Of a DNA stretch of 64,000 nucleotides, positions 48,030 through 56,830 are shown in pieces. The stretch comes from Saprospiraceae bacterium. Its GTDB lineage: Bacteria; Bacteroidota; Bacteroidia; Chitinophagales; Saprospiraceae. The position numbers and the translations under genes are program-made. The notes beneath the pieces are model-generated. The model was not told the origin of the DNA and searched no databases. It was given only the letters and a program-made list of their open reading frames with translations. Position 1 is the first letter of the stretch. Each line of letters opens with the position of its first letter. The DNA lies in assembly GCA_019638455.1 (NCBI GenBank), contig JAHBTU010000002.1, positions 213,501 to 277,500 on the forward strand. Direction: 5' to 3'.

Positions 48030-50132
48030 TCAATCCGACCTATGCCACACCCAAGCCCCCTGCTCCCGCACATCGTGGAACGGAACCCCCAGCCGCTCAC
48101 ATTCTTCTTTCCACCGTCCCGCCTGTTTCCAGCTATTGGACGCATCAAAAACCACCACTTGAAATGGAAATCGCTCTTGACATTCGGCGATACTGACTCT
48201 GGGGCTTTGTGAAAGCATCAATACATCAACAGGCAAGGGCCGCGGGTTCCCCTTTTCCACCCAACGGGCATCATCAATCATGACGACCCTTTTATCGAAA
48301 AACTGTGCAAAAGGAGGGTCGAACAGAAAATTGAAATAAGCGAAGGCCGTATCGAAAGCAAAATTGAATTCCGCCAAATCGCGAGCGCCCGAGGCCAAAC
48401 GATTTGAATGCGCCGCAAACAAAACCTGTTTGGCAGTTGCCGAATCCGACAACGAAACCACCGATTGTCCATCAAAAAAGTCCATCAAGCGGTTTTTGTT
48501 GACGTAGTAGATAGCAAGTTGCGCTTGTCTCATTTGTTGGGTCTCTCTCACCATTCGGCAAACACCAAGAAACAGGATCACGCCCAGCGCCCCCATGAGC
48601 CACTTGGCCCTTTTGTACTCCAAAAAGGCACCCAGCAACACTACGAGAAGCCCAATAGCAAAAGCCGCCCACGATGCGAGCCAGATGCCGCCGAGAACAC
48701 TACCCGGCAGTCCCTGAATCCCGAATATCAATTGGTTGAGGCCCCACAACAGCCAGTAAAGCCCCTTGCCAAGCCACTCTGCCAGCCAGGGCCACAGCCC
48801 ATCCAAGAGCACCAATGCCGCTCCGCCCGCCATGTAGAGCGCCCCGCCAAAAACAACAGCCCATCCGGCCAACCAAAAATACACGGGAAACTGGTGAAAA
48901 TAGTAGAGCGACAGCGGCAACGTCCCCAATTGTGCCGCGACACCCAAAAGCAGAATTTGGACGGCACCATCTCCCCATTTGGGCAAAAGAGGCATCAGCT
49001 TGTAGAAGCGCGGATAAAAGAAAACAATGCCCGCCACCGCAGAGTAGGACAACTGAAAGCCCGCGTGAAAAAGAAAATACGGGTTGTAGAGCAACAGGGC
49101 AAAAGCCGATGCTGGCAACACGTTCCACACAGATGCTTTCCGAAAAAAAGCCTTGCCAAGCAAGTAGGTGCTGAACATCACCGTTGCCCGCAATACCGAA
49201 GCAGTCGCACCCGTCAGAAAAGCAAATCCCCATATAGCCGACACCAAAAACAGGGTCTCCACCATGCGCCCCTTGCGGCCTCGCAGTCTCAGCCGTTTCA
49301 AAAGGAAAAATAGCCCCGCATACAACATTCCGACATGAGTGCCCGAAATAGCCAAGGCGTGCATGGAGCCTGTGGCCGAATAGGCAGCCCTCAACTCATC
49401 CGACAAATCCTCCTTATACCCGACCAACAACGCCGATGCCACCGCATACTCGTTCTGCGTCGGAAAATGCCTGTGGAGCAGCGACAACAATCTATCTCGA
49501 CAATGAAAAGCCGCCTGCCACACGATATTTCCGTTGCCCGAAGAGAGCCGAACAAGCGAACCCGATTTTACAAATGCCTGAAAATGTATGTTTTGAAAAT
49601 GGAGATAACGGCCATAGTCAAAAGCATGAGGGTTTTTTGCCGATTCTGTTGGAAACACATTGGCACATATTCCAAGCCGGTCGCCATATCGCAAACCCTC
49701 CACTTCCGGCGAAAAATCAAGGAAAAGAAGCAAATTTCCCGATGCGGCCCCCATTGAATCGGGCGATGAGCCAATCGCCTCCACACGAATCGGCACTTTC
49801 ATCTTGGAACCTTTGCCCGGCGTGTCGTAGATAGTCCCGATGAGATAGCGTTCCTCTTTTATTTTTTCGGAAAAATGCAGGGGTCGCCTAAGTTCATTGT
49901 AATTGACGACATGAAAATACCCCGCTAAAAAGAGCGTGAGCGAGCAACAAGCCCCAAAAACCCAGCGATAACGGTAAGAAAATTTTTGCAAGGCAAGCAA
50001 ACAGACCACACACGCCATAAGCACCACGGCTTTGCCGAGGTGAGGTACTGGGTAGTCAAGCCACGCGCCCAACATCAAGCCGAGCGCAAACGGCACGAAC
50101 AGCCGCATACAAGGTGAAGCGCGGAGGTTCAT
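48030..50132 (-). CDS. comEC: ComEC/Rec2 DNA-uptake channel protein
   Basis: A 700-residue inner-membrane protein thought to carry single-stranded DNA into the cytoplasm. The N-terminal TMs and DUF4131/OB-like region are followed by the competence domain with HALAISGTHVGMLYAGLFFL and FLTGATASVLRATVMFSTYL. More TM helices then lead to a divergent C-terminal soluble domain (LAIYYVNKNRLMDFFDGQSV to GAWVWHRSD). That last domain lacks the HxHxDH of the metallo-beta-lactamase part of full ComEC proteins, as in other Bacteroidota members. ComEA-like follows; a DNA-uptake pair is likely. Confidence 0.9.
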   Translation of the reverse strand: MNLRASPCMRLFVPFALGLMLGAWLDYPVPHLGKAVVLMACVVCLLALQKFSYRYRWVFGACCSLTLFLAGYFHVVNYNELRRPLHFSEKIKEERYLIGTIYDTPGKGSKMKVPIRVEAIGSSPDSMGAASGNLLLFLDFSPEVEGLRYGDRLGICANVFPTESAKNPHAFDYGRYLHFQNIHFQAFVKSGSLVRLSSGNGNIVWQAAFHCRDRLLSLLHRHFPTQNEYAVASALLVGYKEDLSDELRAAYSATGSMHALAISGTHVGMLYAGLFFLLKRLRLRGRKGRMVETLFLVSAIWGFAFLTGATASVLRATVMFSTYLLGKAFFRKASVWNVLPASAFALLLYNPYFLFHAGFQLSYSAVAGIVFFYPRFYKLMPLLPKWGDGAVQILLLGVAAQLGTLPLSLYYFHQFPVYFWLAGWAVVFGGALYMAGGAALVLLDGLWPWLAEWLGKGLYWLLWGLNQLIFGIQGLPGSVLGGIWLASWAAFAIGLLVVLLGAFLEYKRAKWLMGALGVILFLGVCRMVRETQQMRQAQLAIYYVNKNRLMDFFDGQSVVSLSDSATAKQVLFAAHSNRLASGARDLAEFNFAFDTAFAYFNFLFDPPFAQFFDKRVVMIDDARWVEKGNPRPLPVDVLMLSQSPRVSIAECQERFPFQVVVFDASNSWKQAGRWKEECERLGVPFHDVREQGAWVWHRSD

Positions 50133-50452
50133 AAGGCGGGGGGATTTTGTTTCCGAATGGTGTTAGCGAAACAAATTCGCTTTCCGATTTTTTTTCTCGG
50201 ATAAAATTGGGGCATTCAAACGAAACAAAAAAGTAATGTTTGAAAAAATGCCAATTTTAAACACAAAACGTCCGGCATTAACTTTTTTGCCAAAATAGAA
50301 CAAAGCAGAATGGACCCGCCTTCTCTCATTTGATTCAATCTTGTGCGTGGCCGTTTGCCCAATTTTTATTTGGAATCAAAACCCTCAAGCGGGGCTTTTC
50401 AAAATTATCCCCCGAATGTTTGCTTTTCGTTTGAAAATTTCGTGGCAAAAAC

Positions 50453-50487
50453 TTGCAGGTGTTTCAACATTTATTTTTCTATCTTTG
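50453..50487 (+). promoter_or_regulatory. promoter upstream of recQ
   Basis: TTG 50453-50455, 24 nt spacing, TATCTTTG 50480-50487 (full TAnnTTTG). It is 288 nt before the recQ start, so the transcript would have a long leader, or the promoter serves an unannotated small RNA. The 50133-50774 gap has no convincing protein gene; the short frames in it have no features. A run of nine G follows at about 50502-50510. Confidence 0.5.
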
Positions 50488-50774
50488 GCGGCTTTTTCAA
50501 GGGGGGGGCTTTGGCCAAGCAATTCTGGCATACACCCTTTCTTTTTGTAAGGCACTACACACAGTGCTCTTAAAAGACCCCGGACGCCCGTTCGTCCAAA
50601 ATATCTCTTTGAACACACTTGATTACCCCGATAATTCTTAATTTCATCAGCTGAAAAGCAAACGGTCGAAAGACCAACACATGGCGACAAAAAGACCCGC
50701 CGCCGTGGCATATTATCACACATAAAAAGAGACGGAGCACACCGCCTGACGAACAAAAACTAATCGCACAGAAG

Positions 50775-52985
50775 ATGACAGCGACTGCAACTGAACACGA
50801 TGTTTTACTCGAGAACCTCCAGAAATATTTCGGATTCGACGCCTTCAAGGCCGACCAAGGCACTATAATCCAAAGCCTCCTTGATGGCAAAGACACTTTT
50901 GTAATCATGCCTACGGGTGGTGGCAAAAGCCTATGCTACCAATTACCCGCTTTGATGCTGCCCGGCACGGCCATTGTCATTAGCCCGCTTATCGCCCTAA
51001 TGAAAAACCAGGTGGACAGCCTACGCGGCTACTCCGAAGAAGATGAGGTTGCTCACTTCCTCAACTCTTCGCTCACGAAGGCGCAAATGAAAAAAGTGAA
51101 GCAGGACATCACCGATGGCCGAACAAAAATCCTTTACGTCGCTCCTGAGACCCTCACCAAAGAAGAGAACATAGAGTTTTTTCAAAACAGCGACATCTCC
51201 TTTGTGGCGGTTGACGAGGCGCACTGCATCTCGGAATGGGGACATGATTTTAGACCCGAATATCGCCGCATTCGCGTCATGCTTGATGCCATCGCACGCG
51301 ATGTGCCCATCATGGCTCTCACGGCGACAGCCACGCCCAAAGTACAGCAGGATATCTTGAAGAACCTCGATATGTCGGGAGAAAATACATTCATCTCCTC
51401 TTTCAATCGCGACAACTTGTTCTACGAGATTCGCCCGAAAATCAAAAAAGACCAGACCATCAAGCAAATCATTCAGGTCATCAAAGAGGAGTTTCGCAAC
51501 GAATCGGGCATCATTTACGTGCAAAACCGCAAAACTGCCGAAGACCTTGCCCAAGTGCTTGTCGTCAACGACATCAAAGCTGCTCCCTATCATGCCGGCC
51601 TTGACCCTAAAACCCGTGCCAACACACAAGATGCCTTCCTAATGGAAGACATTGATGTCATTTGTGCCACCATTGCCTTCGGCATGGGCATTGACAAGCC
51701 CGATGTACGCTTCGTCATTCACTACGATATGCCGAAGTCCATCGAAAACTATTATCAAGAAACCGGACGTGCCGGCAGAGACGGCCTTACCGGGAAATGC
51801 ATTGCTTTCTACAACTACAACGACATTCTAAGGCTTGAGAAATTCTTGCGCGACAAGCCAGTTGCAGAGCGGGAGATGGGAGTCCAATTGATGCAAGAAG
51901 TAGTGGCTTACGCCGAAACGGCCTCTTGTCGCCGCCGTTTTTTGCTCCACTATTTTGGCGAGGAATTCAATGAGGAAAATTGCCACAAAATGTGCGACAA
52001 CTGTAAGAACCCCAAGGAAAAAATGGAGGTGGTGCAGGAAATCAAAAATGTCATCCAATGTATTCTCGACCTCAACGAGAATTACTTGATGAAGACGGTG
52101 ATGGATTATCTGATGGGACGCGAGACCAAAGAAATGAAGGATTTCCGCTTCACCGAACTGGATAACTTTGGCGTAGGCGACGATAGGGATGAGAACTTCT
52201 GGAGCTCCATCTTCCGACACGCCATGATTAACAATTTGATTTACAAGGAAATAGAGGAGTTTGGCATTCTCAAAGTCTCAGAGGCAGGACATGACTACCT
52301 TAAAAATCCATACCCCATCACGATCACCATCAACCACGATTATGAGGATGGCGATTATGACTTTGATGATGAGAAAGGAGGCACGGCAGTGCTCGATGAG
52401 ACCTTGATGAATATACTCAAAGACCTGCGAAAAAACATCGCCAAGAAGCATAACCTACCCCCATACGTCATTTTCCAAGACCCATCGCTCGAAGAAATGG
52501 CAACCCAGTACCCTATTTCTATGGAAGACATGTCCAAAATCGTGGGTGTGTCGCAAGGCAAAGCGCAGAAGTATGCCCAGCCCTTTGTGGATGCCATCAA
52601 GAAATACTGCGAGGAAAACGAAATCGAACGCCCGATGGACATCACCATCAAAACGGTGGCAAACAAGTCCAAAACAAAGGTGAACATCATCACGGCCATT
52701 GACCGCAAAATCCCGCTGGAAGACATTGCAAAGTCCAACGACCTCAGTATGCAGGACCTGATGGAAGAACTCGATGCTATCGTCAATACCGGTACAAAAA
52801 TCAAACTCGACTACTACCTCAACAAAGTAGTGGACGAATATGTGCGAGAAACCGTGATGGAATACTTCAAAGAGGCCGAGACCGATTCCATTGACGCAGC
52901 CTATAAAGAGCTGAAAGATGACGAAATCACTTGGGAAGAAATTCAGTTGATGCGACTGAAATTCTTGAGTGACTTTGCGAATTAA
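50775..52985 (+). CDS. recQ: RecQ-family DNA helicase
   Basis: 3'-5' helicase of recombination and fork repair, 736 residues. Motif 0 (YFGFDAFKADQGTII), Walker A MPTGGGKS (K51), D147-E-A-H in FVAVDEAHCISEWGHDFRPEYR, ALTATATPKVQQDIL, YHAGLDPKTR, AFGMGIDKPDVRFVIHYDMP and YYQETGRAGRDG are intact. The zinc-binding region has C-x16+-C and CHKMCDNC cysteines. A winged helix and an extended C-terminal region follow (DLRKNIAKKHNLPPYVIFQD is an HRDC-like segment). It is longer than E. coli RecQ (about 610), as is usual for the Bacteroidota RecQ with an extra C-terminal domain. Confidence 0.95.
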   Translation: MTATATEHDVLLENLQKYFGFDAFKADQGTIIQSLLDGKDTFVIMPTGGGKSLCYQLPALMLPGTAIVISPLIALMKNQVDSLRGYSEEDEVAHFLNSSLTKAQMKKVKQDITDGRTKILYVAPETLTKEENIEFFQNSDISFVAVDEAHCISEWGHDFRPEYRRIRVMLDAIARDVPIMALTATATPKVQQDILKNLDMSGENTFISSFNRDNLFYEIRPKIKKDQTIKQIIQVIKEEFRNESGIIYVQNRKTAEDLAQVLVVNDIKAAPYHAGLDPKTRANTQDAFLMEDIDVICATIAFGMGIDKPDVRFVIHYDMPKSIENYYQETGRAGRDGLTGKCIAFYNYNDILRLEKFLRDKPVAEREMGVQLMQEVVAYAETASCRRRFLLHYFGEEFNEENCHKMCDNCKNPKEKMEVVQEIKNVIQCILDLNENYLMKTVMDYLMGRETKEMKDFRFTELDNFGVGDDRDENFWSSIFRHAMINNLIYKEIEEFGILKVSEAGHDYLKNPYPITITINHDYEDGDYDFDDEKGGTAVLDETLMNILKDLRKNIAKKHNLPPYVIFQDPSLEEMATQYPISMEDMSKIVGVSQGKAQKYAQPFVDAIKKYCEENEIERPMDITIKTVANKSKTKVNIITAIDRKIPLEDIAKSNDLSMQDLMEELDAIVNTGTKIKLDYYLNKVVDEYVRETVMEYFKEAETDSIDAAYKELKDDEITWEEIQLMRLKFLSDFAN

Positions 52986-53018
52986 ATTTTCGACTTACTT
53001 TTCGGCCACTTAACTCGG

Positions 53019-53060
53019 TGCCGAATGAGCTACTCCCTTGCTCGTTCGGCATTTTTTTTT
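53019..53060 (+). terminator. intrinsic terminator of recQ
   Basis: TGCCGAATGAG and CTCGTTCGGCA pair with one mismatch around an 11 nt loop, and nine T follow. It begins 34 nt after the recQ stop. It overlaps the earliest possible start (53025) of the next frame, which supports the later ATG at 53085. Confidence 0.9.
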
Positions 53061-53084
53061 CTCACCACTCAGTACGTTTTTGTT

Positions 53085-54413
53085 ATGAGGAACAATCTTT
53101 CCACACTGTTCTTTCTGCTGCTTGGCACCGCCGCCGCCGCGCAAGCGCCCATTATTTGCGGCAATGAGGTTTTCTCACACATCGTGCAAGAACACTACCC
53201 TGCCCTGCATCATGCATTCGACACCACCTTTGAGCAGGTCAGAGCACCCCGTGCCACCGACAGAAGCCCGCTCACGGTGAACGTAGTTGTCCACGTCGTT
53301 TGGAAAAACCCAGAAGAGAACCTCCATGACAGCATCATCCTCGACCAAATGGCCGTGTTAAATGCTGACTTCAACCGCATGAACGCGGATACCGCCAACC
53401 TGCGCTCCATTTTCAAGCATGTGGCGGCCAACGCTGACATTCACTTTAATTTGGTGGATATAGTGAGGGTGCAAACAAACAAGGAATTTACTGTCGCGCT
53501 TACGGGCAACAACCTTTTGGCCGAATTGAAAAGCTCAAGCCAAGGCGGCAGCGATGCTTGGGACACAGAGCAATACATCAACATTTGGATTTGCAAGATA
53601 CAACCTATCACATTCGGGGGCGTGGTGATCGGTCAAATCCTCGGTTTCGCCTTCCCGCCCAACAACCTCGGCCATTGGCCGGCCAACAGCGGCGCACCAA
53701 TGCCTCAACAAGACGGGGTAGTTATTGACTATCGGGTGTTTGGCAGCAACAACCCCCACACCGTCCCCGTCCCCGGTGGCACGGGCAACCTCATCGTGAA
53801 AGGCCGCACGCCCGTGCATGAAATGGGGCACTACATGGGATTGCGCCACATCTGGGGCGATGGTGGCTTGTTAGGGTTGCCCAACAATTGCAACCAAAGC
53901 GACGGCGTGGACGACACACCATTCGCCAATGCCCAATCCCCCTTCGATTGTAACAAGAACAAGAACACCTGCACCAAAATTGACTCTTTCTACAATGCCG
54001 ATATGCCCGATTTGGTGGAAAACTACATGGACTATGCCAGCGAGGATTGCATGAATATGTTCACGCAAGGCCAAGTTGACATCATGCGCAACGTGTTGCT
54101 CGGCCCTCGTGCTGGCTTGCTCAGTCCTATGGTAAATACCCAATCCCCTGTATCACAAGTCATTGATTTTCGCATATCGCCCAACCCGGCCTCTGACCAA
54201 GTCGCCGTGCGATTTAATTTGCTGGAAAAAACAAACGTGACGATACGCCTCTTCAACACAGCAGGTCAGCCATTCGGCTTGCTCGCATCCGAAACCTACC
54301 CCGCAGGAATACACCAAAGGATATTAGAAACACACTCGCTTACGCCAGGCGTTTATTTTGTGGAAATGCGCACCGAGCAAGGCTCGGCTCTTCAAAAATT
54401 GCTAGTGCGTTAA
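53085..54413 (+). CDS. M43 (cytophagalysin/pappalysin-like) zinc protease with T9SS sorting domain
   Basis: A 442-residue secreted protease. Signal peptide MRNNLSTLFFLLLGTAAAAQ; a propeptide-like segment; then the metzincin catalytic site H245-E-M-G-H249-Y-M-G-L-R-H255 and the Met-turn NYMDYASEDC. Both are characteristic of M43 peptidases. Cysteines around NNCNQSDGV and DCNKNKNTCTK also fit. The C-terminal ~75 residues (FRISPNPASDQVAVRFNLLE, PGVYFVEMRTEQGSALQKLL) form a type A T9SS sorting domain, so it is delivered to the cell surface or released. Start 53085 is used because 53025 lies in the recQ terminator. Confidence 0.92.
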   Translation: MRNNLSTLFFLLLGTAAAAQAPIICGNEVFSHIVQEHYPALHHAFDTTFEQVRAPRATDRSPLTVNVVVHVVWKNPEENLHDSIILDQMAVLNADFNRMNADTANLRSIFKHVAANADIHFNLVDIVRVQTNKEFTVALTGNNLLAELKSSSQGGSDAWDTEQYINIWICKIQPITFGGVVIGQILGFAFPPNNLGHWPANSGAPMPQQDGVVIDYRVFGSNNPHTVPVPGGTGNLIVKGRTPVHEMGHYMGLRHIWGDGGLLGLPNNCNQSDGVDDTPFANAQSPFDCNKNKNTCTKIDSFYNADMPDLVENYMDYASEDCMNMFTQGQVDIMRNVLLGPRAGLLSPMVNTQSPVSQVIDFRISPNPASDQVAVRFNLLEKTNVTIRLFNTAGQPFGLLASETYPAGIHQRILETHSLTPGVYFVEMRTEQGSALQKLLVR

Positions 54414-54451
54414 GTATCCGAATCCGCGATTAAGATGCTGGAAACTTGTGC

Positions 54452-54575
54452 TATTGAGGCCCCCTCACATGTGATATTCGTTACAGGATTGACAGATTTA
54501 CAGGATTCTCGCCTTTTTTAAGAAGAAACCTGCAAATCTTGTCAATCCTGTCATCAGTATGCTCTGAATAAGAAT
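54452..54575. repeat. dispersed hairpin repeat, copy A
   Basis: CAGGATTGACAGATTTACAG (54484-54503) pairs with CTGCAAATCTTGTCAATCCTG (within 54530-54551) around CGCCTTTTTTAAGAAGAAAC. Outer flanks TTGAGGCC...TCACATGTGATATTCG and GAATAAGAATCACAT are partly complementary too. Related copies are at 59478-59590 and 60965-61096. This copy sits between the convergent M43 and patatin genes, where it could end transcription from both sides. Confidence 0.8.
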
Positions 54576-56668
54576 CACATCCGGTACCGCACGGCACGGC
54601 TGACCTGTTCGGGTGTTTTCATGCTTTCAAAGATGCCTTCCTCATCAGTCGAGGTGGGCGCACGAGGCGCTGGTGGGGGAGCAAAGATCGCCTTGTCGTC
54701 GTCAAACAAAGCCAGCATCTGCTCCACCGATATTTGTGGGGCAGATGCTCCTTCCTCATCGTATTGCTCCAAATCCTCCACGCCCAACACGTCGGCACCG
54801 ATGTAGCGCCCCAGTTGGTAGTAGGACTCCCACTGAATTTCGTCAAAAAACTGGTCGCTCGTGGACTCGTGCGGAAAGTCCGGGTGATAAATTTTATACT
54901 TGTAAGTGCCGTATTTGAGCGGGTCCTCTTTTTCCGAAAGATAGGGCTTGCCCGTAGGAGCCAGCACGGCAGATTTCACATAAACAAAAGTGCCCACCTT
55001 GCGAGGCTTGTCGAAATTGATGATTTGCTCCACCTCTTGCTGAGTGGCCGTGTCAATCACTTTCCCATCTTCCCACCATTGATAAATGTCGGCCAATGCA
55101 AATCGTTTTTGAGAATAGACCTGCGAGGGGCGCGGACGAATAATGTCTTCAGGATGTTGGCCGTCACGAAATCTGATTTCGAGACCCAACTCGTTGCGTG
55201 CTCTAATAATAAGATTGTTAAGGTCAAAAAATGTATAATTCTTGTCCTCGCCCGCATCAACGGCTACAATTAGGCGGCATCCCCGCCGCAGGAGCTCATA
55301 CACACCCAGATTTTCGATGTGTCCCCCATCAGAGATGTTTATCTTCTTGTTGTCCAAACCGATGCGCCCCAACAACTCCTTGAAGAAATAGACCGGCCAC
55401 CACACGATGGCGCGTGTTTTTTCCAATTTCAACGGGTTGGAAATCCAAAACCCGAGCCTTGCATTGAAAAGCGTCATCAGGACGCTTAGCATCTTGCTGG
55501 AGTAAATGCCCAAGCCCGGATTAACCGCCGCTGCGGAAATAGTAACCGCCGCCGGAAGAGTCATCTGCTGATAGTCGGCATAGCGGTCGGTAGGGACATA
55601 GCGAGTAAGCTTGGAGCCGCAATAGAACGGGCTAAGCAGAAAATAGTCGCTGGCTTTTGCCCCCTTGAATTTATCGTCGCCAACCGGATTTTGCAGGTTC
55701 AAACAGGTATTGATGAGCGGATAAGGGGCCAGATAATCCGTTTTTTTATCCGTATTGGCTTTGAACACATCTTTCAACGCCATGTTTTTGTGATTACCCG
55801 CAAATTGAAGGAACAAATCGGCCAGCTGTTTCCGATAAAAGCGGTGAAAGCTCAGCGCGTTGGGGTTGGTGAAAAAGCCAAGCACAAAGAGCAACAAGGC
55901 GTTGATAGCGAAGTCCGTCAGCATCGAATGAGAAACCTCGCGCTGGCCCGTTTTCATATCGGCCAGCACAATCCAGCCATATAGAGCCAACCCGGCAACC
56001 GCCAAGACTGACTCGGCCCGATTGAAGTGCTTGGAAACATCAAGGTTGAAGTTCAGCAAGATATTCACAATGAAGTGGATCAGCATCAAACCGCCCACCA
56101 ACGCCAATGCCCACCATTCGATGTTGTGCGCCAACTGTGAGGTCGCCGTCAGCGGATTCCCCCCTATCAGCCCTACTATTATTTCCAAGGCATAGTAGAG
56201 TATTCCGGCCACGATAATGGGACTGATGAGGCTCATTATCCAACTGACCACAAAAGCAACAGCCAACAAAAAGGTATTGCCCGTTTTCCAGATACCCTGA
56301 CCCGGCGTGAGATATTCGCCGTGTTTGCGCAGGCTGGCGATATGTTCAGGTGTGAATAGTCGGCCCAAATCGCCCGTTTCCTTTGCGGTGGCCTGCACAT
56401 AAGAGTGGGTGTATCCGCCACCCGACACCGTGCTGAGGTAATCTGCTTTTTGTAGAATGCCAAACTTGTTGAGCGTTTGCAGAAAACCAAGATTAATCGT
56501 GGCTGAACGAATACCGCCCCCCGACATGGCTATGCCAAACCAATTTTCTTGTTCGGGGGTGCCATGCTCTTGCGACAATTTTTTGCGGCGAATGCGAAGC
56601 TGTTCCTTTTCGCGCTGGATGACCTCGTTGTAAGATAGACTGCTCATCGTTAGTGTGGTTTTAGGCAT
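54575..56668 (-). CDS. membrane-embedded patatin-like phospholipase
   Basis: A 697-residue putative lipid acyl hydrolase. The oxyanion-hole motif is GIAMSGGGIRSATINLGFLQ. The nucleophile elbow is S82 in TVSGGGY (GxSxG-like VSGGG), and the catalytic Asp is D447 in ISDGGHIENLGVYELLRRG. About five hydrophobic helices (~130-160 FLLAVAFVVSWIMSLISPII, ~185-210, ~222-240, ~250-265) lie between nucleophile and Asp, so the active site is split by a membrane domain. The C-terminal ~150 residues are acidic and soluble. Defence patatins (CapV) are shorter, and no cyclase gene is nearby, so a lipid-remodelling role is likelier. ATG 56647 is an alternative start. Confidence 0.82.
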   Translation of the reverse strand: MPKTTLTMSSLSYNEVIQREKEQLRIRRKKLSQEHGTPEQENWFGIAMSGGGIRSATINLGFLQTLNKFGILQKADYLSTVSGGGYTHSYVQATAKETGDLGRLFTPEHIASLRKHGEYLTPGQGIWKTGNTFLLAVAFVVSWIMSLISPIIVAGILYYALEIIVGLIGGNPLTATSQLAHNIEWWALALVGGLMLIHFIVNILLNFNLDVSKHFNRAESVLAVAGLALYGWIVLADMKTGQREVSHSMLTDFAINALLLFVLGFFTNPNALSFHRFYRKQLADLFLQFAGNHKNMALKDVFKANTDKKTDYLAPYPLINTCLNLQNPVGDDKFKGAKASDYFLLSPFYCGSKLTRYVPTDRYADYQQMTLPAAVTISAAAVNPGLGIYSSKMLSVLMTLFNARLGFWISNPLKLEKTRAIVWWPVYFFKELLGRIGLDNKKINISDGGHIENLGVYELLRRGCRLIVAVDAGEDKNYTFFDLNNLIIRARNELGLEIRFRDGQHPEDIIRPRPSQVYSQKRFALADIYQWWEDGKVIDTATQQEVEQIINFDKPRKVGTFVYVKSAVLAPTGKPYLSEKEDPLKYGTYKYKIYHPDFPHESTSDQFFDEIQWESYYQLGRYIGADVLGVEDLEQYDEEGASAPQISVEQMLALFDDDKAIFAPPPAPRAPTSTDEEGIFESMKTPEQVSRAVRYRM

Positions 56669-56723
56669 GAAAACTTGGGCGAAGTAAGCAATTTGCCTTT
56701 ATTCCATCATTATTTTATCAATG

Positions 56724-56825
56724 ATATGGTCAACACAGTATGGTTTTGGACAAACAATGCTTGCATTACTCTGAAAATCAGGCAAATCAATCAGAGACAT
56801 CATTAAACCCTCTTTAATCTGGGCA
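56724..56825 (-). repeat. dispersed TATA-ended repeat, decayed copy 6
   Basis: An approximate 100 bp reverse-strand copy: ATATGGTCAAC, then TGGTTTTGGACAAACAATGC, AAATCAATCAGAGA and CCTCTTTAATCTGGGC align with copies 4 and 5 with many substitutions and small gaps. It fills the space between the patatin start and the murF-alr stop. Confidence 0.7.
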
Positions 56826-56830
56826 TTGCT

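Noticed and set aside
53025..53084. Upstream start for the M43 protease (MSYSLARSAFFF...)
   Set aside because: The segment is the recQ terminator hairpin and T-tract. The proper signal peptide begins at 53085.
54575..56668. Patatin as a CBASS-type phage-defence effector
   Set aside because: No CD-NTase, Cap2/Cap3 or TIR/STING partner nearby. The protein is long and membrane-embedded, unlike CapV.
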